From assembly GCA_020831625.1 (NCBI GenBank), contig JAFIGD010000013.1:35075-99074 (forward strand): a stretch of 64,000 bases of DNA. The letters run 5' to 3'. How positions within the stretch are numbered: the first letter of the stretch is position 1; each line of letters starts with the position of its first letter. The notes below the pieces were generated by a model, which was given only the letters and a program-made list of their open reading frames with translations, was not told the origin of the DNA and searched no databases. Source of the stretch: Verrucomicrobiota bacterium. GTDB taxonomy: Bacteria; Verrucomicrobiota; Kiritimatiellia; SS1-B-03-39; UBA6053. The position numbers and the translations under genes are program-made. Positions 51,604-60,760 of this stretch are shown here, piece by piece.

Positions 51604-52335
51604 TTACAGTTCGGGGTCAACTCTTTCGAGATAGCCCTCGGGAGGGATTTCACCGCTTTTGAGGGTGGCGGTGGCCCGGTTTTCGCTCAGTTGGGTGATT
51701 TCGAGCAGCCCGGCGATGCGTCCGCGTGAAAGGATGATGGTGTCACCGGTATCCGGGTCTTGCATGGTCTCGGGAGGCGTGCGCAGAAAGAGCCGTCCGC
51801 CCAGTTTGAGGACATCCGGATGTTCCATTTGAAGAATCAAGCCTGTTTGCGTCGCGTCGATGACCTGAACGCCGGTGAGGACGGAGAGGGTTTCTTCGGT
51901 CGACGGGGCTGCGGGTGTCTCGGGAGCGGTGACGGGCGGAGTCTGTAGCTGGCTGAGGGGCGGGAGGATGCCGGCGTCCACAGTGGAGGCGATATCGATG
52001 AGCCGGGCGTCCTCGCGGCTCATTTCAAATCCGTGCGTGCGCAGGCCCCGCGCGAGGGGGATGCTGCTCTCAAACAGGATTTCACCGGTGGATTCGCGCT
52101 GGATGACAATGCGGTAGTCTTCGGTGTCCTCGGCGTCGGTGGTGGAATCGGTGAAGGCCACCCAGCCGGAAGCTTCGGCGATGTTCAGCATCAGGAATTC
52201 CGTGCGGAGGGGGGCAGACCCGGCGGTCCGGGTGCGGGTGGCGGGCGCGGGGCGGGCCGTAGACGGAGTCGAGCACCCTGAACTCGCGAGGAGCAGGGTG
52301 CAGACGAGAAAAATCAGGGGCGGTTTGACACGCAT
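51604..52335 (-). CDS. Lipoprotein of unknown function
   Basis: 243 residues. Signal peptide MRVKPPLIFLVCTLLLASSGC ends in a lipobox Cys21, followed by a Thr/Ala/Pro-rich linker. The body has two beta-rich segments (SGWVAFTDSTTDAEDTEDYRIVIQ and VQVIDATQTGLILQMEHPDVLKLGGRLFLRTPP) with a second Pro-rich linker between. No family recognised. Lies 32 nt upstream of the thioredoxin gene on the same strand. Confidence 0.75.
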   Translation of the reverse strand: MRVKPPLIFLVCTLLLASSGCSTPSTARPAPATRTRTAGSAPLRTEFLMLNIAEASGWVAFTDSTTDAEDTEDYRIVIQRESTGEILFESSIPLARGLRTHGFEMSREDARLIDIASTVDAGILPPLSQLQTPPVTAPETPAAPSTEETLSVLTGVQVIDATQTGLILQMEHPDVLKLGGRLFLRTPPETMQDPDTGDTIILSRGRIAGLLEITQLSENRATATLKSGEIPPEGYLERVDPEL

Positions 52336-52363
52336 GGAGAACCGTCCTGAGTGGCGGCGGAGA

Positions 52364-52453
52364 TTAGGCAGAGGCTTTGGCCTCGGCTTTTTTCCGTTTG
52401 AGTTGGCGCTTGCGCGCTTTGCGTTTTACGAGTTTGCGAAGTTGTTGTCCCAT
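52364..52453 (-). CDS. 29-residue highly basic peptide
   Basis: Short frame MGQQLRKLVKRKARKRQL then KRKKAEAKASA. About half of the residues are Lys or Arg. A well-placed promoter lies just upstream (52464-52492), which would give an almost leaderless transcript. Similar tiny MGQQ-type basic peptides occur in other PVC genomes to my recollection, suggesting ribosome or nucleic acid association; unverified. Confidence 0.6.
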   Translation of the reverse strand: MGQQLRKLVKRKARKRQLKRKKAEAKASA

Positions 52454-52463
52454 AGTGCGTGCG

Positions 52464-52492
52464 TCTATGTCAGGATTTATGCCGGGGTGCAA
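52464..52492 (-). promoter_or_regulatory. Promoter of the 29-residue basic peptide gene
   Basis: Minus strand TTGCAC (52492-52487), 17-nt spacer, CATAGA (52469-52464). The transcription start would fall ~4 nt before the ATG at 52453. Confidence 0.5.
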
Positions 52493-52510
52493 CCGCTAAA
52501 TGAAAAAAAG

Positions 52511-53542
52511 TCAGATTTGTTGGAGGATTCGGGCGGTCCAGAGTTTGGCCCCGATGAGGAGCAGGATGAGGAATACCAGGGTAATGTGTTTTGCTTTGGC
52601 GGGATTGACGGCGTAGACGCCGGATTCGATGCCTTTAAGGAGGCGGAAGATTCCGTAGGCGCAAAGGAGCGCGGGGTAGAAGAGGATGACGCCCGTGTAG
52701 AGCCGGGAGGGATCGGTATGGGCGATATGGCCGGCCTTGAAGAGCAGTCCGGTTGTAAGCATGAAGGTGAGGAGGATCCGGTTTTTCTGAAGGGCGCCGA
52801 CGAGGAGGCCGAGGAGGATCAGCAGGAGTCCGCCGATTCCGAAGAGGGTGTAAAGCGGCGCGAGGGTTTGGAGTCCGTTTTCGGGAGAGAAGGCGGTGTT
52901 TAGGATGCGGGCGGGAAGTTCGCGGGCGAACGGCAGAAGGGCAATAACGGCGCCGGCGATAAAAAAGCCGGTGCGGCGGGGGGCTTGATTGGTTTTGCGG
53001 ATCAGATCGGTGATCAGCCAAATGCCGAGCGGGAGAATGCCGAGTCCGACAAAAAGTGAAAGCCCTGCGGCGAGACCGGCCAGCAGACCGGCAAGGGCGG
53101 CGCGGGTGTGTTTTCCGGCGGACAGGCTTTGGAGGAGGATAATTTGGGCCCAGACCAGAGCGGTGACGGCCGGGAGCACGGAGACGGGATGCAGCAAGTC
53201 TCTGAACCAGGGGGTGAGGGTGACCAGAAGGGTGAGTCCTCCGAGCGACTGCGCGAGGATTTTTGTGGGTGCGGGCGATTTCGGGGGCAGGAGGTTTCGG
53301 ACCAGAATTCCGCCGCCCTGGAGGAGGGCCAGGGCCAGGAGCACATGCCAATAGGGGGCGATTCCGGGAGGGATCGCGCCGCAAAGGGAAAGATACAGCG
53401 GGCCCGGCTCCGGCGGCGGCATCCAGGAACGCGGCGCGAGGACGCTCAAAGCGAGCGCGAAAACGAAAAGCAAAAGATACGGAATCCAGGAAACCCAGCG
53501 CGGGCCTTGGACGAGATTGCGTTGTGTGAGACGTTCGGACAT
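52511..53542 (-). CDS. Polytopic membrane protein of unknown function
   Basis: 343 residues from the ATG at 53542 (an ATG at 53554 is in frame). About nine hydrophobic helices (IPYLLLFVFALALSVLA, WHVLLALALLQGGGILV, LAGLLAGLAAGLSLFVGLGILPLGIWLI, LFGIGGLLLILLGLLVGAL, ITLVFLILLLIGAKLW). It resembles the membrane part of GT-C-type or DUF2723-like proteins but no catalytic motif is recognised. Lies divergent from rplU. Confidence 0.7.
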   Translation of the reverse strand: MSERLTQRNLVQGPRWVSWIPYLLLFVFALALSVLAPRSWMPPPEPGPLYLSLCGAIPPGIAPYWHVLLALALLQGGGILVRNLLPPKSPAPTKILAQSLGGLTLLVTLTPWFRDLLHPVSVLPAVTALVWAQIILLQSLSAGKHTRAALAGLLAGLAAGLSLFVGLGILPLGIWLITDLIRKTNQAPRRTGFFIAGAVIALLPFARELPARILNTAFSPENGLQTLAPLYTLFGIGGLLLILLGLLVGALQKNRILLTFMLTTGLLFKAGHIAHTDPSRLYTGVILFYPALLCAYGIFRLLKGIESGVYAVNPAKAKHITLVFLILLLIGAKLWTARILQQI

Positions 53543-53603
53543 GGCGGATTGCATACCGCATACGGCCCATACCTGCAATCGGAAATAATTTTCATGCGGG
53601 TGC

Positions 53604-53633
53604 TTGACAGTGTGGTGGGATTTCGCGTATAGA
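53604..53633 (+). promoter_or_regulatory. Sigma70-like promoter of rplU-rpmA
   Basis: TTGACA at 53604-53609, an 18-nt spacer, TATAGA at 53628-53633; leader of ~50 nt to the rplU ATG. Confidence 0.75.
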
Positions 53634-53687
53634 CACGCCTCCCTTTCGGGTCGGACCCGACAACGATTTACCCAGGAATATTGAATC

Positions 53688-53999
53688 ATGAGCGCATATG
53701 CAGTTATTGAAACCGGTGGAAAACAGTACAAAGTCTCTGAAGGCGACGTGCTGACGGTTGAGCGTCTTGAAGCTGAAGTCGGCGGCGAGCTGACGATTGA
53801 CAAAGTTTTGGCGCTTTCCGGCGACGCGGGTCTCGCTTTGGGCGGGGATCTGGCGGCGGCGGTGGTGAAAGCCGAAGTGATGGAGCATTTCCGCGGTCCG
53901 AAGCTGATCGCGTTCAAAAAGAAACGCCGCAAGGGCTACAAGCGCCGGATGGGGCACCGTCAGGAATTGACCAAAATTAAAATCAAGGCACTGGCTTAA
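53688..53999 (+). CDS. rplU: 50S ribosomal protein L21
   Basis: 103 residues. [23 protein letters not shown] and [24 protein letters not shown] are the L21 signatures; normal length. AGGA ribosome-binding site. Binds 23S rRNA near L20. First gene of the conserved rplU-rpmA pair. Confidence 0.97.
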   Translation: MSAYAVIETGGKQYKVSEGDVLTVERLEAEVGGELTIDKVLALSGDAGLALGGDLAAAVVKAEVMEHFRGPKLIAFKKKRRKGYKRRMGHRQELTKIKIKALA

Positions 54000-54030
54000 G
54001 GCTTTGTGTTTTTTCAAGGAGAATTGATCC

Positions 54031-54303
54031 ATGGCACATAAAAAAGGACAAGGCACCAGTAAGAACGGCCGCGACAGTAACGCGCAGCGCCGGGGTGTGA
54101 AACGTTTCGGCGGTGAGAAAGTCATTGCCGGCAACATTCTGATTCGTCAGTTGGGCACGAAATGGCACGCGGGCCGCAATGTCGGCCAGGGCCGGGATTT
54201 CACACTGTTCGCGCTGAAAGACGGCGAAGTGTATTTCGACCGTGACGGCCGCCGCATCAATATCCGCGAAGCCGCGGAACTGGTTGAAGCGGGCGTAAAC
54301 TAA
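54031..54303 (+). CDS. rpmA: 50S ribosomal protein L27
   Basis: 90 residues. [27 protein letters not shown] and the C-terminal half match L27; the N-terminus is the unprocessed MAHKK form without the Firmicute cleavable extension. It reaches the peptidyl-transferase centre. An AAGGAG site lies 9 nt before the ATG; 31 nt after rplU. Followed by a terminator. Confidence 0.97.
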   Translation: MAHKKGQGTSKNGRDSNAQRRGVKRFGGEKVIAGNILIRQLGTKWHAGRNVGQGRDFTLFALKDGEVYFDRDGRRINIREAAELVEAGVN

Positions 54304-54328
54304 TCCCGCACCGGGATAACGTGTAAGG

Positions 54329-54356
54329 ACGCGGGTCTTCAAGACCCGCGTTTTTT
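54329..54356 (+). terminator. Rho-independent terminator after rpmA
   Basis: ACGCGGGTCTT pairs with AAGACCCGCGT around a one-base gap, then six T. Lies 25 nt past the rpmA stop and just upstream of obg. Confidence 0.9.
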
Positions 54357-54366
54357 GTAGGGACAT

Positions 54367-55401
54367 ATGAAACCGATATTATTCAGAGATCAAGTGAAGC
54401 TGTACGTGACCGCCGGGGACGGCGGTGACGGCGGGGTGTATTTCCGCCGCGAGAAGTTTGTGCCGTTCGGCGGGCCGAGCGGCGGGGACGGCGGGGATGG
54501 CGGCAGTGTGATTTTGCGAGGCGATGTCCAGACGGATTCGCTGCTGGATTTGTATGATCATCCGCACCAGAAGGCGGAGATCGGGGAGCATGGCGGGACG
54601 AATCAGTGTACAGGCCGGCGGGGACAGGATTTGGTTGTGAAAGTTCCCCGGGGGACGGTGGTGCGGCTGGACCGCAAGGACGGTCCGATTATCGGAGAGG
54701 TCCTTGAGGACGGTCAGGAACTGAATGTGGCCCAGGGCGGCAAGGGCGGACTGGGCAATATTCATTTTAAAACCTCGTCGCATCAGGCTCCGAAGGAGTT
54801 CACCCCGGGCACCGAAGGGGAGAAGAAAATTTTGTGGCTGGAATTGAAGCTGATTGCGGATGTGGGGCTGGTGGGCTATCCGAACGCGGGGAAATCGACC
54901 CTGCTGACGCAGCTGACCCAGGCGCATCCCAAAATCGCGAACTATCCGTTCACCACCTGTAACCCGATTATGGGGACGCTGGAATTCGAGGATTATCGCC
55001 GGGCGCGGATTGCGGATATTCCGGGACTGATCGACGGGGCGCATGAGGGGATCGGCCTGGGGCATGAATTTTTGCGGCACATTGAGCGGACGCGCCTGCT
55101 GTTGTTTGTGCTGGACATGGGGGGCACGGAGGGCCGGGATCCGCTGGAGGATTTCGAGTCACTGCGGGATGAGCTGCGGCTGTACAATCCCGAGCTTGGC
55201 AAGCGGCCGTTCCGGATTGTGGCCAACAAAATGGATGAACCGGCGGCGGATGGAAATCTCGCCCGTTTCCTCGAGGAGACGGGGCTGGAGGCTCTGCCGG
55301 TGATCGCGGAGCTGGGTGAGGGTGTGGATGCCGTGAAACGGATGCTGCACGAGACCCTGTTCGGCGATGAGCCGCCGCCGGACCTGATTACGCCGGGCTG
55401 A
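54367..55401 (+). CDS. obg: GTPase Obg (ribosome assembly)
   Basis: 344 residues. N-terminal Obg fold with glycine-rich loops (FVPFGGPSGGDGGDGGSVILRGD), then the G domain: G1 GYPNAGKST, switch NYPFTT, G3 DIPGLIDGAHEG, G4 NKMD. There is no C-terminal OCT domain, as in many short Obg forms. It acts in 50S assembly and stress control. It follows rplU-rpmA in the common order but beyond a terminator. Confidence 0.95.
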   Translation: MKPILFRDQVKLYVTAGDGGDGGVYFRREKFVPFGGPSGGDGGDGGSVILRGDVQTDSLLDLYDHPHQKAEIGEHGGTNQCTGRRGQDLVVKVPRGTVVRLDRKDGPIIGEVLEDGQELNVAQGGKGGLGNIHFKTSSHQAPKEFTPGTEGEKKILWLELKLIADVGLVGYPNAGKSTLLTQLTQAHPKIANYPFTTCNPIMGTLEFEDYRRARIADIPGLIDGAHEGIGLGHEFLRHIERTRLLLFVLDMGGTEGRDPLEDFESLRDELRLYNPELGKRPFRIVANKMDEPAADGNLARFLEETGLEALPVIAELGEGVDAVKRMLHETLFGDEPPPDLITPG

Positions 55402-58400
55402 AGCGAAGGCTGACGATTTCGTAAGGGCGGAAGGGCACGGTGCCGTTGCACGGGGTTTGCTGATCTTCGGCGAGTCGGGTGCGGGTGATATTCCAGCCTT
55501 TGGCGGAGCGCAGGGTGGCGGTTCCGGCACGTCCGAGGGTTTCGTGCAGGCGCAGGATCCAGGCGCCGTTCGGCAGCGGTTTGCTCCAGCAGGGGATGAG
55601 CGATTCACCGCCGTCAAGGCCGAGGAATCCGGCGTCCGCGGGCGCGGCGGCGGGGAGCAGGGGGGTGTAGAGGAGTTCCGCGAGCGCGGCGGGGGATTCG
55701 GCGCGGGGCTGTCGGGGCTGGTGCGCGCCAAGGGCGTAACGGATGGTGTGAACACCCTGGTCGGTGCATTTGTCCCGGGACTTCAGCTGTCGGTTGTTTT
55801 CGGGATACATGCGGCGGCAGTCGTAGTCTTCCCCGTTGGTGACGGGTGAGCGGAGCAGGGTGAGGTGCAGGTTTCCGTCGAGACAGCCCATGCCGTATTT
55901 GGCTTCGGTCATGAGGTTGAGTCCCTGCGTCTGGCTGTCATCCATGACGGTGGCCCAGCGGCTTGCGCAGGCTTCGAACATGGCCTCTTCCCGCGGATTT
56001 CCGGGTTGCTGTCCGCGGAGCACGCTGTTGAAGGGCGATCCGAAGCGGGCGTGGCGTCCGGTGTACAGGGTCGGGAAATGGGCTTTGAGCAGGGCGTGCT
56101 CCTCGCGCCAGTCGACGTTGACCTCGATGTCGAGCACGGGATGCGCGGGGGAGAGGCGGTAGTAGACGGTGACGTGACTGTTTTCGCCGATGCTTCGACG
56201 GAAGGCGAGTCCGGCGGCCCCCGGTTCGCAGGGGCAGGGCACGGTTTCGGCGGGGGTGTCGAGGGGTGAGCCCAGGGTGAGGGTCTGGCGGTCAATGTCC
56301 CAGGCGGGAAATTTGTGGGGATGATCGGGGTAGATCCAGAGCTGATTGAGGGGGGCGTTTTGCGCGACGGGTTCGTTGTCGATGCTGAGGGCGGTGATGT
56401 CGCCCCGGTCGTTGAACCGGGCCTGAACACGGTCGGTTTTCAGTTCGTTTTGAGACGCGGTGGCGGGGGAGACGGTTTCCGCGGGGAGGGCGGCGGGATC
56501 CCAGGCCGCCAGCGGCGGAAGCGTGACCCGCTGGAGGTGTCCGCCGGCTTCCACGAGGTGCGGGCGGGGCAGCGGGAGGGCGTTGAAGACGCAGGGCCCG
56601 GTGCCGCTTTGGCCGCGGGCGGCTTCCAGCGCGGTTTCGGCGAGGGATTGAAGTTCCGGCACGCCTTCTTTGTAGACCTCCCAGACGCTGCTGCCGGGGA
56701 TGTAGTCGTGAAACTGACTGAAAATCAGGCGTTTCCAGGGATGGACCTCGACGGGTCCGGTTTTGTGGAGCGTGTGGACGGCCTCCTGAACGAGCAGGGC
56801 GCGTTCGAGTCTGCGGAAAGCGGCTTTGAGGTCGCCGTGGGTGGTGAAAGTGCCGCGGTGATATTCGAGGTAGAGTTCGCCCTGGTAGTGGGGGAGTTTT
56901 TCACGGCGGGTGTTGAGGTCTGCGAAGAAGTCATCGATGCGCCCCCACCGGGTGCGGGGAACGCCCTGGAGGGATTGCAGGTGGCGGGCCCGTTCGCACA
57001 TTTCGGGGGTGACGCCTCCGCCGCCGTCGCCGAACCCGGTGGGCTGGAGAAAGGTGTCGTGGACATCGGACTGGAGATAGGCTTTGGCGGCGGTGCGGCC
57101 TTCTTCGGGGGTGGCGTTCTGGTTGTAGCCGAGTTCCTGGGTGACGTGGGTGAGGACCTCGGAGCCGTCGGTTCCGCGCCAGATAAAGCTGCTGTAGGGG
57201 AACCGGTTGATGTTGGACCAGGTGAGTTTGGTGGTGAAGAAGTTTTCGACGTTGCACTGCCGCATGATTTGCGGGAGGCATCCGGCGTAGCCGAAGACAT
57301 CGGGGAGCCAGAGGGTGCCGGAGCTTTCGCCGAAGAGGGTGCGGAATTCTTCCTGGCCGACCAGAAAGGCGCGGGCGAGAGCCTCGCCGCAGGCCATGAG
57401 ATTGTCCATTTCGACGTAGGTGGCGCCGACGGCCTCCCATTTGCCTTGGCGGATGCGTTGGCGGACGGTGTCGATCAGGGCGGGGCAGGTTTTGTTGACG
57501 GCCTCATAGGAGGCGGACTGGGAGTACGCGAAGCGGAATTCCGGGTAGTCCTCCATGAGGCGGTTCATGCTGGCGAAGGTGTGACGGGCTTTGTATTCGC
57601 CGCAGCGTTCGGGCCAGTGCCAGACGAGGTCGATGTGGGCGTGCCCAGTGAGAACGGCGTTGACGGGCTGCGGGGATTGTTCCAGCCAGGGTTTGGCGTC
57701 TTCGAGAACGGAGAGCAGGGCTTCGGGCCCGTCCCTGTCCAGGGCGTTGACCGCGTCGTCCATAATGCGCAGAAGGCTGCGGAGGAGCACGGAGATGAGT
57801 TCGGGCGGGGTGCGGTAGCCGACGCCGTCGGTGCGGAGCCCGGCGAATTCGGGAGAGGGTTTGGCTTCGTGTTTGGCCAGATTGAGAAGGGTGTCGAGCG
57901 CATGAAAGGCTTTCCACGCGGCATCGTTGCGGTGGACGATCTCGGCTTGGGTGAGCTGACTGCCCTCGGGGGTGGTTCCGGTGGCTTCGGGATGCCAGAT
58001 AGCGCTTTGGAGGCAGAGACTTTCCATCCAGGCTTCGGTGACGTTATCGGGAATCCGGACACAACGGTGGGCGACATCAAAGCCGTAATAGGGTGTTTCC
58101 TCAAAGAAAAGCGTGCCTTCGCCCTGATCGCGCCAGTGAAGATAGCGGGGACTGCCGGAGGCGGGCGGGGGAAGTTCGAGGTGGAACCAGCCGGTTTGAA
58201 AGAGTTTTCCCCAGGCGAAGGGCAGGGTGACAGGGGTGTAGCTCAGCATTTTCGCTTTGGCGAAAGGAATGTCTTCATCCCGGGACGCGGAAAAGGAGAC
58301 GTTTACCGGTTCCGGATGTTCCCAGATGAGGCTGCGAAGATGATTGAGGGCTTTAACGACCCGGGGAGGGGTGAGCTGGAGAAAGGGGTTTTGCGGGAGG

Positions 58401-58405
58401 TTCAT
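55388..58405 (-). CDS. Alpha-mannosidase, glycoside hydrolase family 38
   Basis: 1005 residues. GHAHIDLVWHWPER is the GH38 zinc site, GTLWLPDVFGYAGCLPQIMRQCNVENFFTTKLTW carries the nucleophile Asp and second metal site, followed by the helical and large beta domains (QLKSRDKC, ALGAHQPRQPRAES near the end). It cleaves alpha-mannosides with retention. No signal peptide, so it is probably cytoplasmic, trimming imported mannosides. It converges with obg, overlapping its end by 14 nt. Confidence 0.93.
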   Translation of the reverse strand: MNLPQNPFLQLTPPRVVKALNHLRSLIWEHPEPVNVSFSASRDEDIPFAKAKMLSYTPVTLPFAWGKLFQTGWFHLELPPPASGSPRYLHWRDQGEGTLFFEETPYYGFDVAHRCVRIPDNVTEAWMESLCLQSAIWHPEATGTTPEGSQLTQAEIVHRNDAAWKAFHALDTLLNLAKHEAKPSPEFAGLRTDGVGYRTPPELISVLLRSLLRIMDDAVNALDRDGPEALLSVLEDAKPWLEQSPQPVNAVLTGHAHIDLVWHWPERCGEYKARHTFASMNRLMEDYPEFRFAYSQSASYEAVNKTCPALIDTVRQRIRQGKWEAVGATYVEMDNLMACGEALARAFLVGQEEFRTLFGESSGTLWLPDVFGYAGCLPQIMRQCNVENFFTTKLTWSNINRFPYSSFIWRGTDGSEVLTHVTQELGYNQNATPEEGRTAAKAYLQSDVHDTFLQPTGFGDGGGGVTPEMCERARHLQSLQGVPRTRWGRIDDFFADLNTRREKLPHYQGELYLEYHRGTFTTHGDLKAAFRRLERALLVQEAVHTLHKTGPVEVHPWKRLIFSQFHDYIPGSSVWEVYKEGVPELQSLAETALEAARGQSGTGPCVFNALPLPRPHLVEAGGHLQRVTLPPLAAWDPAALPAETVSPATASQNELKTDRVQARFNDRGDITALSIDNEPVAQNAPLNQLWIYPDHPHKFPAWDIDRQTLTLGSPLDTPAETVPCPCEPGAAGLAFRRSIGENSHVTVYYRLSPAHPVLDIEVNVDWREEHALLKAHFPTLYTGRHARFGSPFNSVLRGQQPGNPREEAMFEACASRWATVMDDSQTQGLNLMTEAKYGMGCLDGNLHLTLLRSPVTNGEDYDCRRMYPENNRQLKSRDKCTDQGVHTIRYALGAHQPRQPRAESPAALAELLYTPLLPAAAPADAGFLGLDGGESLIPCWSKPLPNGAWILRLHETLGRAGTATLRSAKGWNITRTRLAEDQQTPCNGTVPFRPYEIVSLRFSPA

Positions 58406-58489
58406 ACATTCCTTGGGTTCTATTGCGCGGGGAAAGCTCCTCTATAAAACCGCCTTCAAAATGCAAGGGGTTCATGCGGGACCGCGCGT

Positions 58490-59731
58490 TTATTCCAGAT
58501 ACCGGGCGACGCGGAAGCCGATGTCGGGCTGGGGGGTGTTGCCGAAGCGGCGGCGGGCGTTTCGGAGGTCTGCGGGCGCGAAGTCGCGCCAGCTTCCGCC
58601 TTTGATGACGTAAAAGGGTCGGTTGGCGGGGCCGACGGGGTCGGTGACGGGTTCGCGTGAGGCGGCGGGCACGGCGTAGCCGTCGTTGACCCATTCGGAA
58701 ACGTTGCCGGAGAGTCCGCGGATGCCGAAAGCGAGCGGTGGCTCTGTGTTGACGGGCCCGGGGCCCGCGTGGGGATCGGAGTAGTCTTCAATGACCCGGG
58801 GGAGGAGTTGGCGGGATTCCTGTCCGGCGAGATTGCCGGCGCTGTCGGGGGGCGGGAATCCGTTGCCCCAGGGGTACAGCCGGTTTTCGTTTCCGGCGCG
58901 GGCGATGCGTTCCCATTCGGCCTCGGTGGGCAGGCGATAGCCGTTGGTGGGCGGATAAATCAGTTCCATGCGGCTGTCGTCGTTGAAGAAGTAAGCGGGC
59001 TGCAGGCCCTTCTGGACACTGAGCCAGTTACAGTACTGCACGGCATCCTCCCAGGTGATATTGACGACCGGGAGCGGGTCGTGGTCGAGATTGACGCCCT
59101 GAAAGGTGCCGCTGCGGTGTTCAGGACGGAAACGGCGGAATTCGGCGTTGGACACATGGGTTTCCGCAAGAACAAAGGGGCGTTTAAACTGAATTTGCTG
59201 CGGAATTTCATTTCGAAAGCGGCCGCGTTCTCCCCGGTCGCTGCCGATGGGACCGTCGAGCGGCGCGTCCGGACGGATCATTTCGGGGCCGGGCGCGCGG
59301 GGAGTGGGAGTGGGCGGCGGCACCGGGGTGGGGCGGAGGGTTGGAATGGGGATCAGGGTCGGCACCGGTGTGGGCCTGGGCGTTGGCGTTGGCGTTGGCG
59401 TTGGCGTTGGTGTTGGTGTTGGTACGGGTGTCGGCGTGGGCGTCGGCACGGGGGGCGGAGTGGGGGGCGGTGTGGGAACCGGCGTTGGGGTGGGAGGGGG
59501 CTCAGGTGTCGCCACGGGCTGGACCGAAACCGTTGGTTCTTCGGGCGCAGCGGATTCAGAAGCGGGGCCGTGGGCGGGCTCACGGGTGAAGATGTGGTGC
59601 ACGAAAAGGGCCCAGACGAAAAGAGCGAGCAGGCTGAATCCGATGGACCATCCGGGTGGTATCCCCGGGCGGCGGGGCCGGGCGTTCAGATCAACCGGGT
59701 TGAGAATTTCGTCGGGTTCGGGGCGGGACAT
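58490..59731 (-). CDS. Membrane-anchored, Pro-rich FGE-sulfatase-domain protein without catalytic cysteines
   Basis: 413 residues. One N-terminal helix (GWSIGFSLLALFVWALFVHHIF), a Pro/Thr/Val low-complexity stalk (~65-150, PTPTPTPTP-type) and a C-terminal FGE-sulfatase domain. That domain has VLAETHVSNAEFRRF, VVNITWEDAVQYCNWLS, YRLPTEAEWERIARAG, LYPWGN, GNVSEWVNDGY, VIKGGSW and IGFRVARYLE. The C-terminal cysteines used for copper and formylglycine formation are replaced (SWRDFAPADLRNARRRF), so it is not expected to mature sulfatases. It is probably a periplasmic binding domain on a stalk, of the PvdO/Pkn1-like kind. Confidence 0.85.
   Translation of the reverse strand: MSRPEPDEILNPVDLNARPRRPGIPPGWSIGFSLLALFVWALFVHHIFTREPAHGPASESAAPEEPTVSVQPVATPEPPPTPTPVPTPPPTPPPVPTPTPTPVPTPTPTPTPTPTPTPRPTPVPTLIPIPTLRPTPVPPPTPTPRAPGPEMIRPDAPLDGPIGSDRGERGRFRNEIPQQIQFKRPFVLAETHVSNAEFRRFRPEHRSGTFQGVNLDHDPLPVVNITWEDAVQYCNWLSVQKGLQPAYFFNDDSRMELIYPPTNGYRLPTEAEWERIARAGNENRLYPWGNGFPPPDSAGNLAGQESRQLLPRVIEDYSDPHAGPGPVNTEPPLAFGIRGLSGNVSEWVNDGYAVPAASREPVTDPVGPANRPFYVIKGGSWRDFAPADLRNARRRFGNTPQPDIGFRVARYLE
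59380..59460. repeat. Tandem GGCGTT/GTTGGT hexamer repeat in coding DNA (Pro-Thr stalk)
   Basis: Near-perfect hexamer run, clearest at ~59383-59430, encoding alternating Pro-Thr on the minus strand. Such arrays slip easily, so stalk length may vary in steps of two residues. Confidence 0.75.
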
Positions 59732-59971
59732 GGTTAGAGGCGGGTCTGGGCTTGGATTCGCAGCGGTTACGTTTCTGCAGGAGAGTCAAAAGCTAAACGT
59801 TTGCGGCGGATTGATCAAGGTTCAAGAGAAATCATTCATTCATCGTGTACAGAACCCTGGTTTTAAGAGCAATATTTCTATTATGATGCTAGAATGGGGG
59901 GCTTCGATACAATTAAAAAACAGAGGTTGAAGGTCATGGGCCTCCTGCAAAACAATATGGGCGAGATTGCA

Positions 59972-60760
59972 TCATCCCATGCGGGAGCCGGAATATCCAA
60001 AGCCGGTTCCGGAATATCCGCTGGATTCGGAGGGAAGGGGAATCAGGCCTCCGAAGCCTCCGGCACTGCTTCTCCGCAGTCCGATCCGGACCAGGGCGTC
60101 CTGAAAAAGGGAATTGAAGAAAGGGGGACGCACAGGGTTTTGCATTACGGGGCCGAGGCGTGTGTCCGGACTTTCATGGAGGATGTCCAGGCCTCCTTTT
60201 TGCCAGGCGTAGAGCACATGGGAAAGGTCGGGCGCATAGGTGTTGGCGCGCTGCCGCACGATGACGCGCCGGATTCCGGCGGACCGCAGGCGCGCTGCGG
60301 AGGGAAAATCCTGAGGGATATGCACCGAACGGTTGTCGTACTCTCCGGGCAGGGGCGCTCCTTTTCCTTTGCGCCGGGCGTCCAGCAGGAAGACCGGCGG
60401 GGCGTCATCCGGAAGGCTCAGGCTTTGCAAACGGGGGGCGCCCAGTTTCAGCGCATAGCGCACAGAGGACATGTCCACCGGGGCGGGGGACACCGCGCGG
60501 GCGTTGAACAGGGGCACCGGACGGCACCCCTGCTCGGAATACATGAGGCCCGTCTGCACGCTCTCCGCGCCCGGGAGGTCGATGACCACAGCGGTGTCCC
60601 GTCCGGGAAACTCCGGCAGGATGGAGGGTTGATCCAGCGGTCCGACCATGTCCCGGCTGGTCATTCGCGATGCCCCGATAAAGGCGATGGGTTTGGCCCA
60701 GGCGCTCCATACGGATGCCGCCGGGGCCCAGATACGGTACAAACTCTCATCCGGACTCAT
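59972..60760 (-). CDS. Unknown protein, third gene of the GSP-synthase-like operon
   Basis: 262 residues. SLYRIWAPAASVWSAWAKPIAFIGA begins an alpha/beta fold (VVIDLPGAESVQTGLMYSEQGCRPVPLFNA, APPVFLLDARRKG, GIRRVIVRQRANTYAPDLSHVLYAWQKGGL). The C-terminus is Gly/Ser/Tyr-rich. No family recognised. It overlaps the ATP-grasp gene by 4 nt, so it is coupled with it. Confidence 0.7.
   Translation of the reverse strand: MSPDESLYRIWAPAASVWSAWAKPIAFIGASRMTSRDMVGPLDQPSILPEFPGRDTAVVIDLPGAESVQTGLMYSEQGCRPVPLFNARAVSPAPVDMSSVRYALKLGAPRLQSLSLPDDAPPVFLLDARRKGKGAPLPGEYDNRSVHIPQDFPSAARLRSAGIRRVIVRQRANTYAPDLSHVLYAWQKGGLDILHESPDTRLGPVMQNPVRPPFFNSLFQDALVRIGLRRSSAGGFGGLIPLPSESSGYSGTGFGYSGSRMG

Noticed and set aside
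56315..58447. 710-residue open frame opposite the GH38 mannosidase
   Set aside because: Antisense shadow; the mannosidase frame carries all catalytic motifs.
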